Shown in pieces: positions 11,344 through 23,471 of a stretch of DNA of 64,000 nucleotides. The notes beneath the pieces were generated by a model, which was given only the letters and a program-made list of their open reading frames with translations, did not search any database and had not been told where the DNA came from. The stretch lies in contig CM065801.1 in NCBI GenBank assembly GCA_033398695.1, positions 8,804,001-8,868,000 of the forward strand, in the 5' to 3' direction. Each line of letters opens with the position of its first letter. Position 1 is the stretch's first letter. The position numbers were made by a program, and so were the translations under genes. The DNA is from Orobanche coerulescens. Lineage: Eukaryota; Streptophyta; Magnoliopsida; Lamiales; Orobanchaceae.

Positions 11344-11868
11344 TGGTTCGACGGGACCTACGAGGATTCGTGGCAGTGGACTACGGGATCAGAACTTAGT
11401 GAGGTACTGAGGTCCAATCGTCTTTGGTCCGACGAGGCCTACGATAACGCGTGGCATGGACCATGAGTTTCGGACACGCAGGCCCAACCGGTGAGCTCGA
11501 CGGGGCTTACGGTGACACGTGGCGGTGGACTACGGTGTCGACCGTGTGTAATTGTTGTGATTGATATAGTCCGTGCGGGTTGTTATGCCTACGGAGACAC
11601 GTGATGTGGATCACGGTGTCGGAATTGGTTATGTTTGGTTAATAGTCCGTGTGGGTTGTTGAACCTACGGAGACACGTGATGGATCACGGTGTCGGAATT
11701 GGTTATGTTTGGTTAATAGTCCGTGTGGGTTGTTGAACCTACGAGACACGTGATGTGGATCACGGTGTCGGAATTGATTATGTTTGTTTAATTGTGCGTG
11801 ATGTAGTCCGTATGGTTGTTGAACCTACGGAGACACGTGACAGTGGATCACGGTGTCATGAGCATGAT
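11344..11868 (+). repeat. Tandem repeats with G-box cores inside the LTR
   Basis: Four good units begin TAGTCCGTG at 11567, 11643, 11717 and 11804, with about three degenerate units before them. Each good unit carries GGAGACACGTGA, so a CACGTG (G-box) core recurs about every 75-87 bases. The counterpart in the 3' LTR is about 17335-17850. Confidence 0.85.
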
Positions 11869-12619
11869 ACTTTTCAAATCAAAGTTTTTACAGAAAAGTT
11901 TTAAGAAAGAATGTTGGGCCGAGCCCCACGAGATTTATGGAAATGTTTCGGTATTGTAAATGTTGAATTATGAAACAAGTTTTGGGTTAAGGCCCTTAAG
12001 TTTTTCGAAAGGTTTTGTGAATCAGACTTGAGGTCTTAAGGTTTTGAAATTTAAAATTCCCGAGATGATAATCTTATTTTCGAATGCTTCATAGCTTATC
12101 TTCTCTTGTGAAAACCTCCGGAATATTTGATACTTGATTATTATATTTGATCACGATTATTAATTGCTTGTTACATTTCGTATGATTTGATACTTGCACT
12201 AGTAAAACAGTGGAGTTTTACTAACCCCCGTGTCGGGGGTGGATGTCTGCTTTGCGTCGGTACATGCGTATTCGGGGGAGCAATACAGGATTGGCACAAG
12301 AAGATGACGAGTGCGATACTAATCATGAGTCGAGAGTTATTTTGATTTTTGTTGTGTTGTCGAGTTGATTTCGTCTTCCGTCAGATTGTATTTCACCCTG
12401 TGTGGGTAATGTTATTTAAGCCGCTTTATCGATTGGGTTGTGTGACCTCACCTGGCCCGTGTATTCACGTGTAAGTGACCATATCGTCTCGTATCATTTT
12501 ATTGTTTGACCCTGGTCGGGCAAGCATTTGGTTGTTGATGGATGTTTAGCTGGTAGATCCTTGTGGAAAGGGTCTACGGCGTGTAATATTCCCATACGGT
12601 TTTGGGGATGTTACAATTA

Positions 12620-12631
12620 TGGTATCGGAGC
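12620..12631 (+). other. Primer binding site, tRNA-Met type
   Basis: TGGTATCGGAGC starts four bases after the LTR end. It carries the same single-base variant of the initiator-Met site as at 7243. Confidence 0.85.
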
Positions 12632-13884
12632 TTAGGTTTGGAAACCTAGCCGCCGGGTCGCTTCAAGTCGTGGTTTTGTCGAGTAATGTGTTGTCTTGTC
12701 GCTCGAGCCGTCGGGTGACAAGTTGAGTTGTGCGTGGTCACAGCGTGTCGGTTATGTTGTCGGACGAGATTAGTATCGTGGGCGACCGTCACCTCCGTGC
12801 GACCTGTGGATGTAAGTCTCCTCCTTTATGCGTAATACCTGTGTATCTCGATTTTATTTTAGTGAGTTAATTGAGGTGTATAATTTTATTTACACAGTAT
12901 TGTGTAATATAGTTGTGTTTCATACTTGTGGCACATAGTATGTGTATAGAATCGGCACGTTATTATTTTATCTTTGAACCACCGGTGGGGTGGTATGTTG
13001 TGAAGGTTGTAAACCTCGATGGGTTTCAAAAGGTACCAACGGTAGAGTTTGTGAGAAACTCCGATGAATGATTTTACCGTGTGTTTAAACTTGATACCAC
13101 GAGATGCATTTGATTGAATTGGCGACTCGGTTGCCATTTGAGTATGTGGTTTTAAATTCGATCGCTTTTGGAATGTTGTAATTTTTGTCCGCTATGGGTA
13201 AGTTTGTGAATGTTTCTGAAGGACTTTACAGCTTGAGAATTTTGTAGAAACGATTTTTGAAAAATATTTTGGTGCGGTCAAACCATGGTTTATATGGATT
13301 TTTAAAATTTGTTAAATTTTGACAAATGGGCCGTGTATTTTCAAATGACACAATCAGACGGTATTTGAAAAATGTGTTTTAAAATACTTGACATTGTAAA
13401 ATATTACCGTCATTTTGCTTATGAACTAAAGGATTTTGGAAAATTTCTGTTTTGCAAAACAACTTTGGCTTCCGTAAATTAGAACGTTATGTGTTTATGT
13501 ATTGAGGTTAAGTCATGCGGTGAGTTGCTATATTATTATTCTCGTCGGAAAACTGGTTGTATGCCCAAGTGGCGGGATACGTTGTTAGGTATCGCTCCCA
13601 CTTCAATGACCGAGGTATTAAACAAAGTACTTTCAAAATTTCACCCCAAAGAAAATCTTTCGAACTCGCGAATTTTTTTATATTATCATTCGAACAAATA
13701 CCTCGTTAAACTTGTTTTTTTAAAATATTACCGGTTGGACCACAATGGTATGCTTAATGTTTTAACCGTGTATGCCGAGGTATAGGTCGCTCATCTTTGT
13801 CAATGTGAACGTGTGAATATTGCATCAGGCCGCTGATTTTGGGCTTATGTCGATTATGTGAGGTTTGTTTTATCTTGTTATTCG
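12632..13884 (+). other. Untranslated leader of the gag-only gypsy element
   Basis: No gene is visible in these 1.25 kb. Near its start a possible splice donor (GATGTAAGTCTCC, about 12810) sits where the related element at 53602 has GAAGTAAGTCTCC (about 56430) and the minus-strand elements have CTCGTAAGTTTT. AT-rich tracts follow. Confidence 0.6.
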
Positions 13885-14929
13885 ATGGATGTCCGCTCGA
13901 TGCTAAGGGGTCGAGGTCGAGGCCGTGGTCATGGTCGTGGTCGTGGTCGTGGTCGTAATCGGGAGCAGGAGAGGGCGACTCCTCCTTGCCGAGTACCAAT
14001 CACCAAGACAGATCGGGATATTCGACTAGCGTTAATGTTGACGTTGGCGCCGCCACCATCCTTCGCCGTGGTTGATCGGTTAGTGCAGATGAATCGGGCC
14101 GTACGTCGGGATGAGAACCCAAATAGAGATAACGGAACTAGTAAGTGGTTACGAGATGTGATGAAGATGCACGCCCCATTTTGTGGGTTCGTCGACTTGT
14201 TAGGTTGGGAAAACTGCTCTTCCAATGGGATGTAATATTTGATGCCGTAGCTTGTCCGATGATAGGAGGGTACCCATTGCTCAAGACCTACTCGACAAAG
14301 AAGCCGCAGATCGTGGCACGCTGTAGTGCCTGCAGCACCGTACACCTACATGGGCCGAGTTTAAGACCGCCATGGAGGCAGAGTATTGCCCGCCGCCTGC
14401 TCGTGAACGCAGAATCGTTGAATTTTTCTCGGCTACGCCTGTGATGTGTCAATATCCCAGCGATAGTCGATTATAATCGACAGTTGGCTTATGTTCGTGA
14501 TCAAGTGAGAAGTGAAGCGGACAAGGTCCGATACTTCAATATGCGCATGAAACCCCATATCCGTGAGAGTATGGCTCCGCTCATGTGTACCACCTCAAGG
14601 AATATCAGACCGAGCTTTAGCCATTGAGATGGCCGTTTCGTGACGGAACTGCCCGTAGAGTAAGAGACAAGACCTCGAGAAATTTTTCAAGAGGCCGAGG
14701 AGTGAGATCCGTGAGCCTGTTGCTTGCAGCTTTCTTTCGGGAGCACTCCTCGTTCGGTTGACTACCTAAGAACCTTACCCTGCAGGCGAGTAAGACGATC
14801 GGTGTGAAGACTCGCTTTAATCGCAGCCGTGTAGGCCATGCGAGATGTAATTGTCGCTCGCCACCGGTTAATTGTTTTAAGTGCGGCCAATCGGGCACCA
14901 AGCGGTGCATTGTGAGACCGCTTCCGTGA
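13885..14929 (+). pseudogene. gag of the gypsy element, frameshifted
   Basis: The likely start is the ATG at 13885. The protein opens with an Arg-Gly repeat (about 10 RG pairs, residues 8-30), as in the gag at 4647. Next comes TSKWLRDVMKMHAPFCG, the conserved start of the retrotransposon gag core. Several frame breaks follow between 14180 and 14870, although LLDKEAADRGTL- and YVRDQVRSEADKVRYFNMRMKP-like blocks can still be read. A CCHC-type knuckle near 14875-14905 reads CFKCGQSGTKRC: the zinc-binding His is missing, probably through a small deletion. The frame ends at TGA 14927. No protease follows. Confidence 0.75.
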
Positions 14930-15540
14930 TGTTCGGGAATCGGGTTTTCGTTCCTACTCGGGAGGGCCCGGTGGTGTCCAGTGATGTAGTTGTGTATCGT
15001 ACTTTGTCGTAATTCGTGTAGAGATTGATATTTGTTGCGTGAACTTTTGGTGTTGTTTCTATTCTATCATGATGTTTTATTTTAAGTTTCGGACGAAACT
15101 TAATTTTAATAGGATAGAATGTAATATCCGGTATTCTCGTTTTCCGTTATCTTGAATTGTTTGTGTTTTGACATCAGACATTTTCTTGTTGATGAGAATC
15201 GGAATGATTTCTATCGTAATACTCTATTTGTTTTTGTCGCATAGCCGTTTTAGTCGGGTGCGACTTGTTGTCGCGTACGTTTCACTGATTAAACGTGTGC
15301 ATATGATGTGGTATGTGATGCATCGTTAATTGACTGTTATTGTTTTGAATCATTGCCGGTGGCTTTGTTATGGTCGCCGTGGGGCGTGTTTCACGCCGTA
15401 TATTCTTTCGCATTGCTTGTAACGCTTCGCCAATGGGCGAAAGTTATGCTCTTGTGTATCTCGTTGAGGTTTCTGTTGGGATATTGCTTCTCCCTACTTA
15501 TTTTAAGTTTCGGACGAAACTTCTTTTAAGGAGGGTAGAA
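14930..15540 (+). other. 3' noncoding region with an extra internal polypurine-LTR junction
   Basis: No gene is visible. At 15086-15131 the sequence reads TTTCGGACGAAACTTA, a purine run and then TGTAATATCCGG, exactly like a PPT-LTR boundary. A second, functional one (TTTCGGACGAAACTTC, GGAGGGTAGAA, TGTAATATCCGC) follows at 15507-15551. From about 15357 the sequence matches the 3' region at 58679-58867. Confidence 0.8.
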
Positions 15541-18500
15541 TGTAATATCCGCAATTCGGATTTCCTAATTTTCATTTTTCGGCGGAGGTCCGTTTCAAAA
15601 CTCTCTTTTGACCGTTTCGTCATTCGGAGAATATTTAATTTCGCACTTTTTGTCATCCGAGTTCGCTTTGCCGCTTTGTTGAGTTCCGTGCTTTTAGCGA
15701 CTTTTCCGCGCTTGAGTTCGGTTCTTGCGAATCTCGTTCAAACTATCGCTTGGGGTTTTTCGTAAGTTCATTTAACGTTGTTATACGTGTTGTGAGCTTC
15801 GTTTGATTATTCGTCGTATGGTGATTTTCGGCATTTGGGCCATTTTCGTAATTTCCCAAAGTTTGGGATAATTACCTTCCGTTGTCGAATTTAGAGCCTT
15901 CGGGTGGTCGGAATCATGTGTTCTACTAGCTCTTAGATTCGTCTTTGTGAGTACTTCGTAACCGTATCTTCGGTTCGTATTCGTGTTCGGGTTTCGGTGT
16001 CGTTTTGTGGAGTTCAGATTACTAAACGACTTTTCTAAGTATGAGTTCGGCTTTGTAAAAATCACCATAAATTCTTGGAAACTCCAAAAATTCTGAATCT
16101 TTGCAATATTATAAAGCATCAAGTTAGCTTTCCAATGGTTCAAACGGTGAGTCAATCGGAGTCCTGACGAAGGAGTTATGGTCGAAATAGCTAAGACTGC
16201 ACGGTGTGCCTTTTTGGTCTTGAAGGGGTCAGACTGCAGCCGCGGCACACTCAGCTGTGCCGCGGCACTAAGCTGATTCCTGGGCGTTTTTGGTGGCTCG
16301 GGCCGCGCACACTTGTCTGGCCGCGGCACACAAAGGTGCATCACCCTATTTAATGGCACAGACTGAGTTATCCGCCATTTCTCATTTTTCCTTCGCTCCT
16401 TCGCGATTCTTCAAAGATAAATGGATGGATTTGAGTAAGAGAATCATAGAACAACACGTTTTGGAAGTTTGATTCATGGATTAACATCATATTTCACCCG
16501 GATCGAAGGTAAGAACACCTAAACTCTTGGTTTTGGGAATTTTTGAGGTTTCTTGATGTTTTGGCCGATTTGATTCGTTTTAGTTTAGATTATTGTTAGA
16601 ACATGGTTGTATACTCGAAATCATTCATTACCCCTGAAGTTTTGTGAAACGAATTTGAGTATTACCTTGAATAATCGATTGAATTGGACTATGCCCTCAA
16701 GGTGTCCGATAAAATGCTTCAATGAGTAGAACTTGGGAAGTTCCATACGTTTTCGTAGAATTGTGATTGAATTGACATCGTTGTGACTTAAAAGCGAATT
16801 CTTGTGAAGAACTCGAGTCAGAACCCTTCCGTTCGTTGCCTTCCTTGGGGTTCGAGCTTCCCGGTCGAACCGTGTTCTTCGGAGCGTTCGGTAGCGGTTA
16901 TTAAGGCAAGTATCTTACTATACGACTTGTATCTTGCGACTAGTAATTACGTATGAGATGTATAATGACTTCGCTTGCCTTCGTAAATATGTTCCGTTTG
17001 AGTTGGTTGTGTTTTCCGCAATTTGAAGGCTTTGTGATAATGGTGTTATATCAGTATACGTGTTAGGCGTTGTGCCATTTGTGCAGGAATGCGACGTACA
17101 TATGGGATGGTTGTACACTTGGTTGTACAATGTATTGTGTACCGAATGTGTGTTATGTTGGTTAAATGTCGTTGATTGATGATAGTTGTTGCGAGTGTCG
17201 AGGTTGTGTTATTTGCGTGCAATGTACGATTTTGTGGTGATCAAGGTGATTGATTAATTGTGCTCATTGTTGTATGTAATGTGAATGTGAATATGTGTGT
17301 GATCGCTAAGTTCACTCGTGTTGGTTCGACGGGACCTACGAGGATTCGTGGCAGTGGACTACGGGATCAGAACTTAGTGAGGTGCGAGGTCCAATCGTGC
17401 TGGTCCGACGAGGCCTACGATAACGCGTGGCGATGGACCATGAGTTTCGGACACGGTGCGCCCAACCGGGTGAGCTCGACGGGCTTACGGTGACACGTGG
17501 CGGTGGACTACGGTGTCGTGGATGTGTGTAATTGTTGTGATTGATATAGTCCGTGCGGGTTGTTATGCCTACGGAGACACGTGATGATGGATCACGGTGT
17601 CGGAATTGGTTATGTTTGGTTAATAGTCCGTGTGGGTTGTTGAACCTACGGAGACACGTGATGTGGATCACGGTGTCGGAATTGGTTATGTTTGGTTAAT
17701 AGTCCGTGTGGGTTGTTGAACCTACGGAGACACGTGACAGTGGATCACGGTGTCGGAATTGATTATGTTTGTTTAATTGTGCGTGATGTAGTCCGTGCGG
17801 GTTGTTGAACCTACGGAGACACGTGATGGTGGATCACGGTGTCATGAGCATGATACTTTTCAAATCAAAGTTTTACAGAAAAGTTTTAAGAAAGAATGTT
17901 GGGCCGAGCCCCACGAGATTTATGGAAATGTTTCCTGTATTGTAAACTGTTGAATTATGAAACAAGTTTTGGGTTAAGGCCCTTAAGTTTTTCGAAAGGT
18001 TTTGTGAATCAGACTTGAGGTCTTAAGGTTTTGAAATTTAAAAATTCCCGAGATGATAATCTTATTTTCGAATGCTTCATAGCTTATCTTCTCTTGTGAA
18101 AACCTCCGGAATATTTGATACTTGATTATTATATTTGATCACGATTATTAATTGCTTGTTACATTTCGTATGATTTGATACTTGCACTAGTAAAACAAAG
18201 GAGTTTTACTAACCCCGTGTCGGGGGTGGATGTCTTTTGCGTCCGGTACATGCATTCGGGGAGCGATCACAGATTGGCACAAGAAGATGACGAGTGCGAT
18301 ACTAATCATGAGTACAGAGTTATTATGAATTTTGTTGTGTTGTCGAGTTGATTTCGGTCTTGTTGTATTGTATTTCGACCCCTGTGTGGGTAATGTTATT
18401 TAAGTCAGTTTTATCGATTGGGTTGTGTGACCTCATCGGTCTGTGTATTCACGTGTAAGTGACCATATTGGTCTGTATCATTTTATTGTTTGACCCTGGT

Positions 18501-18600
18501 CGGGCAAGCATTTGGTTGTTGATGGATGTTTAGCCTGGTAGATCCTTGTGGAAAGGGTCTACGGCGTGTAATATTCCCATACGGTTTTGGGGATGTTACA
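15541..18600 (+). repeat. 3' LTR of the gag-only gypsy element
   Basis: Same structure as the 5' LTR: palindrome cluster about 16240-16332, TATA-like CCTATTTAATGG about 16344-16355, tandem G-box repeats about 17335-17850, end GGGGATGTTACA at 18600, followed by the TSD AAATA. Confidence 0.92.
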
Positions 18601-18833
18601 AAATATATGCATTTCGTGCATCAAAATTTCAATGCATTAAAATATACAATATATGCATCAAAATATCGATGCATTAAAATATTAGATTATATGCATCAAT
18701 TTTTTGTGAGAAATAATGCATTAAAATTTTGATGCACGAAATGCATATATTTCATGCATAATTAATACAAAACTCATGCATAAATTAGTACTGTAAAGTA
18801 CTGCATCTAATATTGGTACTGCATAGAATGCGT

Positions 18834-18836
<3 letters not shown>

Positions 18837-18897
<61 letters not shown>
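18837..18897. repeat. (AT)n microsatellite
   Basis: Pure AT dinucleotide run on the right side of the inverted-repeat element, the counterpart of the run at 9354-9398. Confidence 0.95.
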
Positions 18898-18899
<2 letters not shown>

Positions 18900-19212
18900 G
18901 GGAAACTATTATTTGAACACTATAGCAATATCCAAGTATGTTTGTTTATCAAAGGAGTTGTAGTTGGTATGTAATATCAATAATCTTGCATGCATTTTTG
19001 GACTTCAAGTTCATATTTCAATTGTGAGGATATAATGTGATGCAACTCATATATAATTTTCAACTACTAATAATCTCCCTCGTGCTAAGAGATTTTATGA
19101 GAACCAATTTGATAAGCCGTGTATCTCAATATCAATCTTAGCACAAGAGTATATATTATGTTCTCAATATTTGACCGAAGGACTTTGAATAATTTTCCAA
19201 TTGACATCCCAT

Positions 19213-19251
<39 letters not shown>

Positions 19252-21316
19252 ATCCTTTCGGAATTTATTAATGTTTATTGGGATATATTACTAACTTTAA
19301 TACTTGATCCGGAAACTGTGCTCAAACCGCAAGCAAATCATCTCATAAATTTCCGATTACGAGCCATATACACATGTGACTATCTAGTGGTTCCATAATA
19401 TCTAGCACATCACATGTAGAGGGAGTGGCTAATTCTCTACCTCGACACATTCCGGATTTATTTAGAATTCATGCCCAATATTGGCTAGTAGTGATATTAT
19501 TAATCGTTAATAAATATTTAAAGACTTGATGTGTTTATATCATGTAGGTATGTTATCGACATACCACATCATATTTTGGTGCCATTATTGCACATTTTAT
19601 CAACACTGAGTCGCAGCTCACACGCGCTATATCATGATTATTATTCAAATGGAGTCGCATTTCATACGCTTCAGGTAAAAACTGTTTAAACGCGGAGTTA
19701 TATCTCGTACGCGTAATCTCATTCTATAAATAAGTGATCATAATATTCACTAGATTCACCTACATTAAGGCTCTGAATATCGTAATGGAGTTAGTGCTCT
19801 CTCGAATATTTGCAAATATTACTCACTTCTTCCGACAAATATCATAAAAAGAATCTATCAAGATCAACTAGAAAGATTAAGGGTGCTGATGATAAATGAT
19901 ATCCTAGGATATATTCGATCATTGATCAAAACGCAAGTTCGATTATCTGGCGAGTTTTCAAAGTTATTTAAGTACATGCCAGGTACAGATAAGAGTAATT
20001 ATGTAAAGAAACATAGATAAAAATTATTAGATGGATGCTATAAATGTGATCGATGTACTTGTGGCACACAATGCAAATTTGTGGGGGTTTTGTTAATGTG
20101 AGAAGATAAAATAACATTTATCAAGGATGGACTGAGTAAGTAATCTATGGATCGTAATATCCAATAGATTCTTGATACATGTCCCAACGGATTCAATCAT
20201 CGGGAACTTATGAATTTGTGGACACAATTTAAGGACGAAAGACGCCGTTATAGTCATGAAAAATATAATCTTAAAAGATCAAATTTATAAGTTTGTGTTG
20301 CCAATATTGATATAATGTAAATAATGACATAAATTATTATATTTTGTAAATATTATTCCAGATGTTGATAGGTGAATGTTACTTCCATTGAGAAATACAA
20401 TATAATATCTTTCATTTCTTTTGTAGTGTTCTCTAAAAAAAAAATAGAAGTAATGACTTTATTGTTCCTTTTTCAATTCATAAAGATAAAAATAGTGAAG
20501 TCACTTGTGTGCGAACATAAATTCGTTCTTTAAGTTTAGGTTCCACAAGTTACAAAATGTACCTTTCATAACTATTTTAAAAGTTTAATGTAGAGAGGGA
20601 AATAGAATTTTAAGAATCCTCACATTGATCCTTCTCATTAAAACTATATGAATTTTAGGTGGATCCAAACTGATAGGTCACAACAAATATACAGATATAG
20701 CATATCAACTTGTAAAAGAGTTAGAAAAATACAGAATCAATATGTCGTACGGAGGGACTAACCACATATTTCAGGCAATATTTCAATGGTTGCAATATAT
20801 TGGGGAATAAAAGTTAAACGTATCTTACACTTTCTCATAGTTAGAACCATTATTGTGAGTTGTAACGGGTTCAGCTGGATTAATGCTTTAAGCACGGTCT
20901 ATGAATGATAGTATGATATATATGTTAAATAATTATGATGCATTTATTGTCCTTGCCGGTGGATATAGGTTTGTTTAATATTGATAATTTCTTTAATGGT
21001 TTGCTTGCTTTTCTTGATCAAATAGTAGATAATAAGTTTATCTCTCAATCAATGAAAATATACTTATATCTGCCAACATATTTATTGATCTACTTATAAA
21101 GTGTCGGCATATACATCAATTCAGAATTTTGTGGAAATCAAAGCTCATTGATCACAGACTATCGCTGTCAAGCGACAAAGATGTTTGGATCCTTTAGATA
21201 AATCCCGACGCCAGTTAGGCGTGACAGAGTTATGGAGTTTTATACTGTCGAGAGACAACCCTTCTTATGGGTTCCATGTATATTTTCTTTTTGCAATTTA
21301 TATTATTGGGTGTTAG
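18898..21316. other. AT-rich DNA without recognisable genes
   Basis: No open frame above about 65 codons and no domain that I recognise. It contains a TA microsatellite at 19217-19250. At about 19614-19720 there are three degenerate units resembling GGAGTCGCATTTCATACGC. ATAATCTCCCTCGTGCTAAG (about 19070) resembles a copia polypurine tract on the minus strand, so part may be old retrotransposon debris. I could not prove this. Confidence 0.5.
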
Positions 21317-21861
21317 TAGGGATGTCAATTTTACCTGCAGGGTAAAACTACCCGCGGGTAAACGGGTTATAGGGGCAGGTAGTACCCACAGGTTCGGGTA
21401 AAGGGTAGGGTACTGTCCGTACCCGTTATTTTTTGTTAGGGTAAGGGTAGGGTATGGGATTTATGTTTTACCCGATTACCCTACCCGATTACCCTAAACA
21501 TTAAATATTTATATCTCTCTATATATATGTAATAGAATATATTGACTTTTTTAATTTTAATTTTTTTTAGTTATAATTTATACCTGATACATTAATAAAT
21601 TCGAGTTGAATTATATCGAATTTTGATATATATATATATATATATATATTGACTCATTTATTATATTTTTTATGTTTTTGGAGTTTTTTTTTGTAAAATA
21701 TCAATAAATAAATATAAACGGGTAACTCGTTTTACCCGCGGGTACCCGTTTACCCGCTATAAAAATAGGGTAATAGGGTAGGGTATGGGTAAGACATTTT
21801 ATATGAGGGTAGGGTATGAGGAAGACATACCCGTACCCTACCCTACCCATTGACATCCCTA
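21317..21861. mobile_element. Non-autonomous hAT element (MITE), 545 bp, with 8-bp TSD
   Basis: Terminal inverted repeats TAGGGATGTCAAT and ATTGACATCCCTA are flanked by the perfect 8-bp duplication GGTGTTAG (21309-21316 and 21862-21869), which marks the hAT superfamily. Both arms are packed with GGGTA or TACCC words (GGGTAGGGTA, ACCCGCGGGTA) around an AT-rich centre with a TA run. No coding capacity. Confidence 0.93.
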
Positions 21862-21869
21862 GGTGTTAG

Positions 21870-22566
21870 ACTACTTTCGAGGCTAGTTTTAATATTTTCA
21901 CAGTTTTGTACTTCTTCCAAAGCAATAAAATCAATTTGTACGCAAATATAGTACTTCCACAAATATATGTCGATGACATATGTTTCTCCATGGGCATTTT
22001 TATTGTTATATCAATATGAGCGCATATGATCCCACCATGTAATACAATTAATAGGGAATTTATTGAGCAAGTATTTTTCTATGATATTTTACGATACCAC
22101 TAGCAAGATGATCACACCATGTGATATAATCATATGGAGTGATAACTATTTTTTCACTTGCTCAAGATGATCTCCATTTATATTCAATAATCATGGAGAC
22201 TGAATTTTATTTATATTAGCTGCTAACTCATCAACTACTTCTCCGAAGTATGATTTATTAATCAGTCATGTGGTATTACCAACTACTATTGCAATATTTT
22301 GTTTTTTACTTTTAAAATCACTCGTCTTGTGACAATTGAAACTCATTGCATAAGAGGTATTGTAATATTCAAATTGCGGAAGAAAAACTCAAAAAATGGA
22401 TGGTTCCACCATTTGGAATGGGAGATAAAATAAAAGGACGGAAATTAATTATTGAAAAATAATTAACTTTTTTATCAGAGCAAGTCCGTCCAATCAGTTT
22501 GAGTATATCAATGTCAAAGTACGCGATGATACAAATAAATTAACTTCGAGCAAAAGAATCCTTAGA
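21870..22566. other. AT-rich DNA without recognisable genes
   Basis: I see no gene, repeat boundary or conserved motif. It is flanking DNA between the hAT MITE and the large hAT element. Confidence 0.5.
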
Positions 22567-22574
22567 CCTCCAAC

Positions 22575-23471
22575 CAGGGGCGGAGCCAGGGGGGTCCGGG
22601 AGGGTCCACGGACCCTGCTGGCCGGCCGGAATTGTAAGGGAAGGGGGTCCGGGGAGGGTCCAATCGGGGGTTCCTGGGATGGGAGTTGCAGGAGTGGCAG
22701 GCAGCGCAGCGCCGCACGGCCTGGGAAGGAAGGAGAATTGAACCCTCGATTTTTTTTATTCCCCTTATGTGAAACGACGTCGTTTCAGTAAGTAAACTTA
22801 CTAAACCTAAACGACGTGGTTTCGTACTCTAAAAAAATAGAAAATAAAATACAGACGGGTTATTAAAAGGGCAGGAATTCTGTACTACTGTGTGCAGAAC
22901 AGAACCAAACAAAAGCCACAGAACAGGGTTGTGCGACGCCGATGCGAGCGAGCGACTGTGCGAGGCGAGGAGATAAATTACACCGGTCATTTTTGCATCC
23001 TGCTTCCCATTCAATTGTTGGAGTATTCATCTAGCTCAAGATTCAAGAAGACAATGTTCTATTTAAATTTTAGGGTTTTAATTATGATTTTTTATTAATT
23101 TAGATTTATAATTTAGAATTTATTTATTGAAATTGGGATTTGAGATATCTTCAAAAGCATAATTTAATATTTATGCATTGCATACTAAATTACTAATTGA
23201 TATTTGTTGAGTCACTTGAGTATTAAGTATAACTTAAAACATGATTTTTTTTGTTATTTGATTGTGGGAAATTTGTTGAATCGAATGTGGGAAATTTGAT
23301 TGAATCGAATGTACTTTAGGAAAGTTGTGGGAAATTACTTGTTAAATTACTTGATTGTGGAAAATTTGTTAAATTCCTTGATTGTGGGAAATTTGTTGAA
23401 TCAAATGTACTTTGGGAGTATGAATTTATGTATTGCTTGTTGATTCATGATTGATTGATTGATATAGGAAT
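22575..23471 (+). other. hAT 5' subterminal region
   Basis: No gene is visible before the transposase start. It contains GGGTCC-rich GC sequence (22590-22660), the perfect palindrome AAACGACGTCGTTT (about 22783-22796) and a near copy AACGACGTGGTTTCG about 30 bases later. Subterminal repeats in hAT elements bind the transposase, so these are candidates. An AT-rich stretch with GTGGGAAATTTGTTGAATC repeats (23260-23400) follows; it may be an intron, since ATAG precedes the ATG at 23472. Confidence 0.6.

Larger units (their letters stand above)
9550..12615 (+). repeat. 5' LTR of the gag-only gypsy element
   Basis: It starts TGTAATATCCGCAATTTCGG and ends GGGGATGTTACA. It contains a GC palindrome cluster with a TATA-like box (about 10259-10382) and a long block of tandem repeats (11344-11868). 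A second TGTAATATTCCC occurs about 38 bases before its end. Confidence 0.92.
9550..18600 (+). mobile_element. Gag-only Ty3/gypsy retrotransposon, complete with TSD
   Basis: LTRs 9550-12615 and 15541-18600 (3066 and 3060 bp) flank a short 2.9-kb body with PBS, leader, a broken gag and a polypurine tract. The target-site duplication AAATA is present at 9545-9549 and 18601-18605. No protease, RT or integrase is present, so the element must have been mobilised in trans. LTR ends and PPT match the other gypsy copies here, so the chromovirus at 1-7054 is a plausible type of helper. The two LTRs differ by many small indels in GC-rich parts. Confidence 0.92.
9399..18836. mobile_element. AT-rich inverted-repeat (MITE/foldback) element split by an LTR retrotransposon
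   Basis: The left arm (9399-9549) starts TGGCGCGTTTTATACAGTAA. The reverse complement of the right end (18836 leftward) starts TGGACGCATTCTATGCAGTA, and the two stay alignable through ATGCAGTACTTTACAGTACT and GCATGAAATATATGCATTTC. The arms are rich in ATGCAT and TGCATCAAAAT words. Without the 9-kb insertion and one TSD copy it would be about 380 bp with almost no unique middle. It lies exactly between two AT microsatellites, so its own duplication would be TA-like and cannot be delimited. It has no coding capacity. Confidence 0.8.

Noticed and set aside
19880..20320. Possible endogenous pararetrovirus or zinc-knuckle remnant (a Cys-rich stretch near 20040-20080)
   Set aside because: The Cys spacing does not fit a CCHC knuckle and no neighbouring RT, movement or coat protein block could be read.
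21360..21850. GGGTA-rich sequence as interstitial telomere
   Set aside because: Words are GGGTA or GGGTAAT types in inverted arms of a TSD-flanked MITE, not tandem TTTAGGG.
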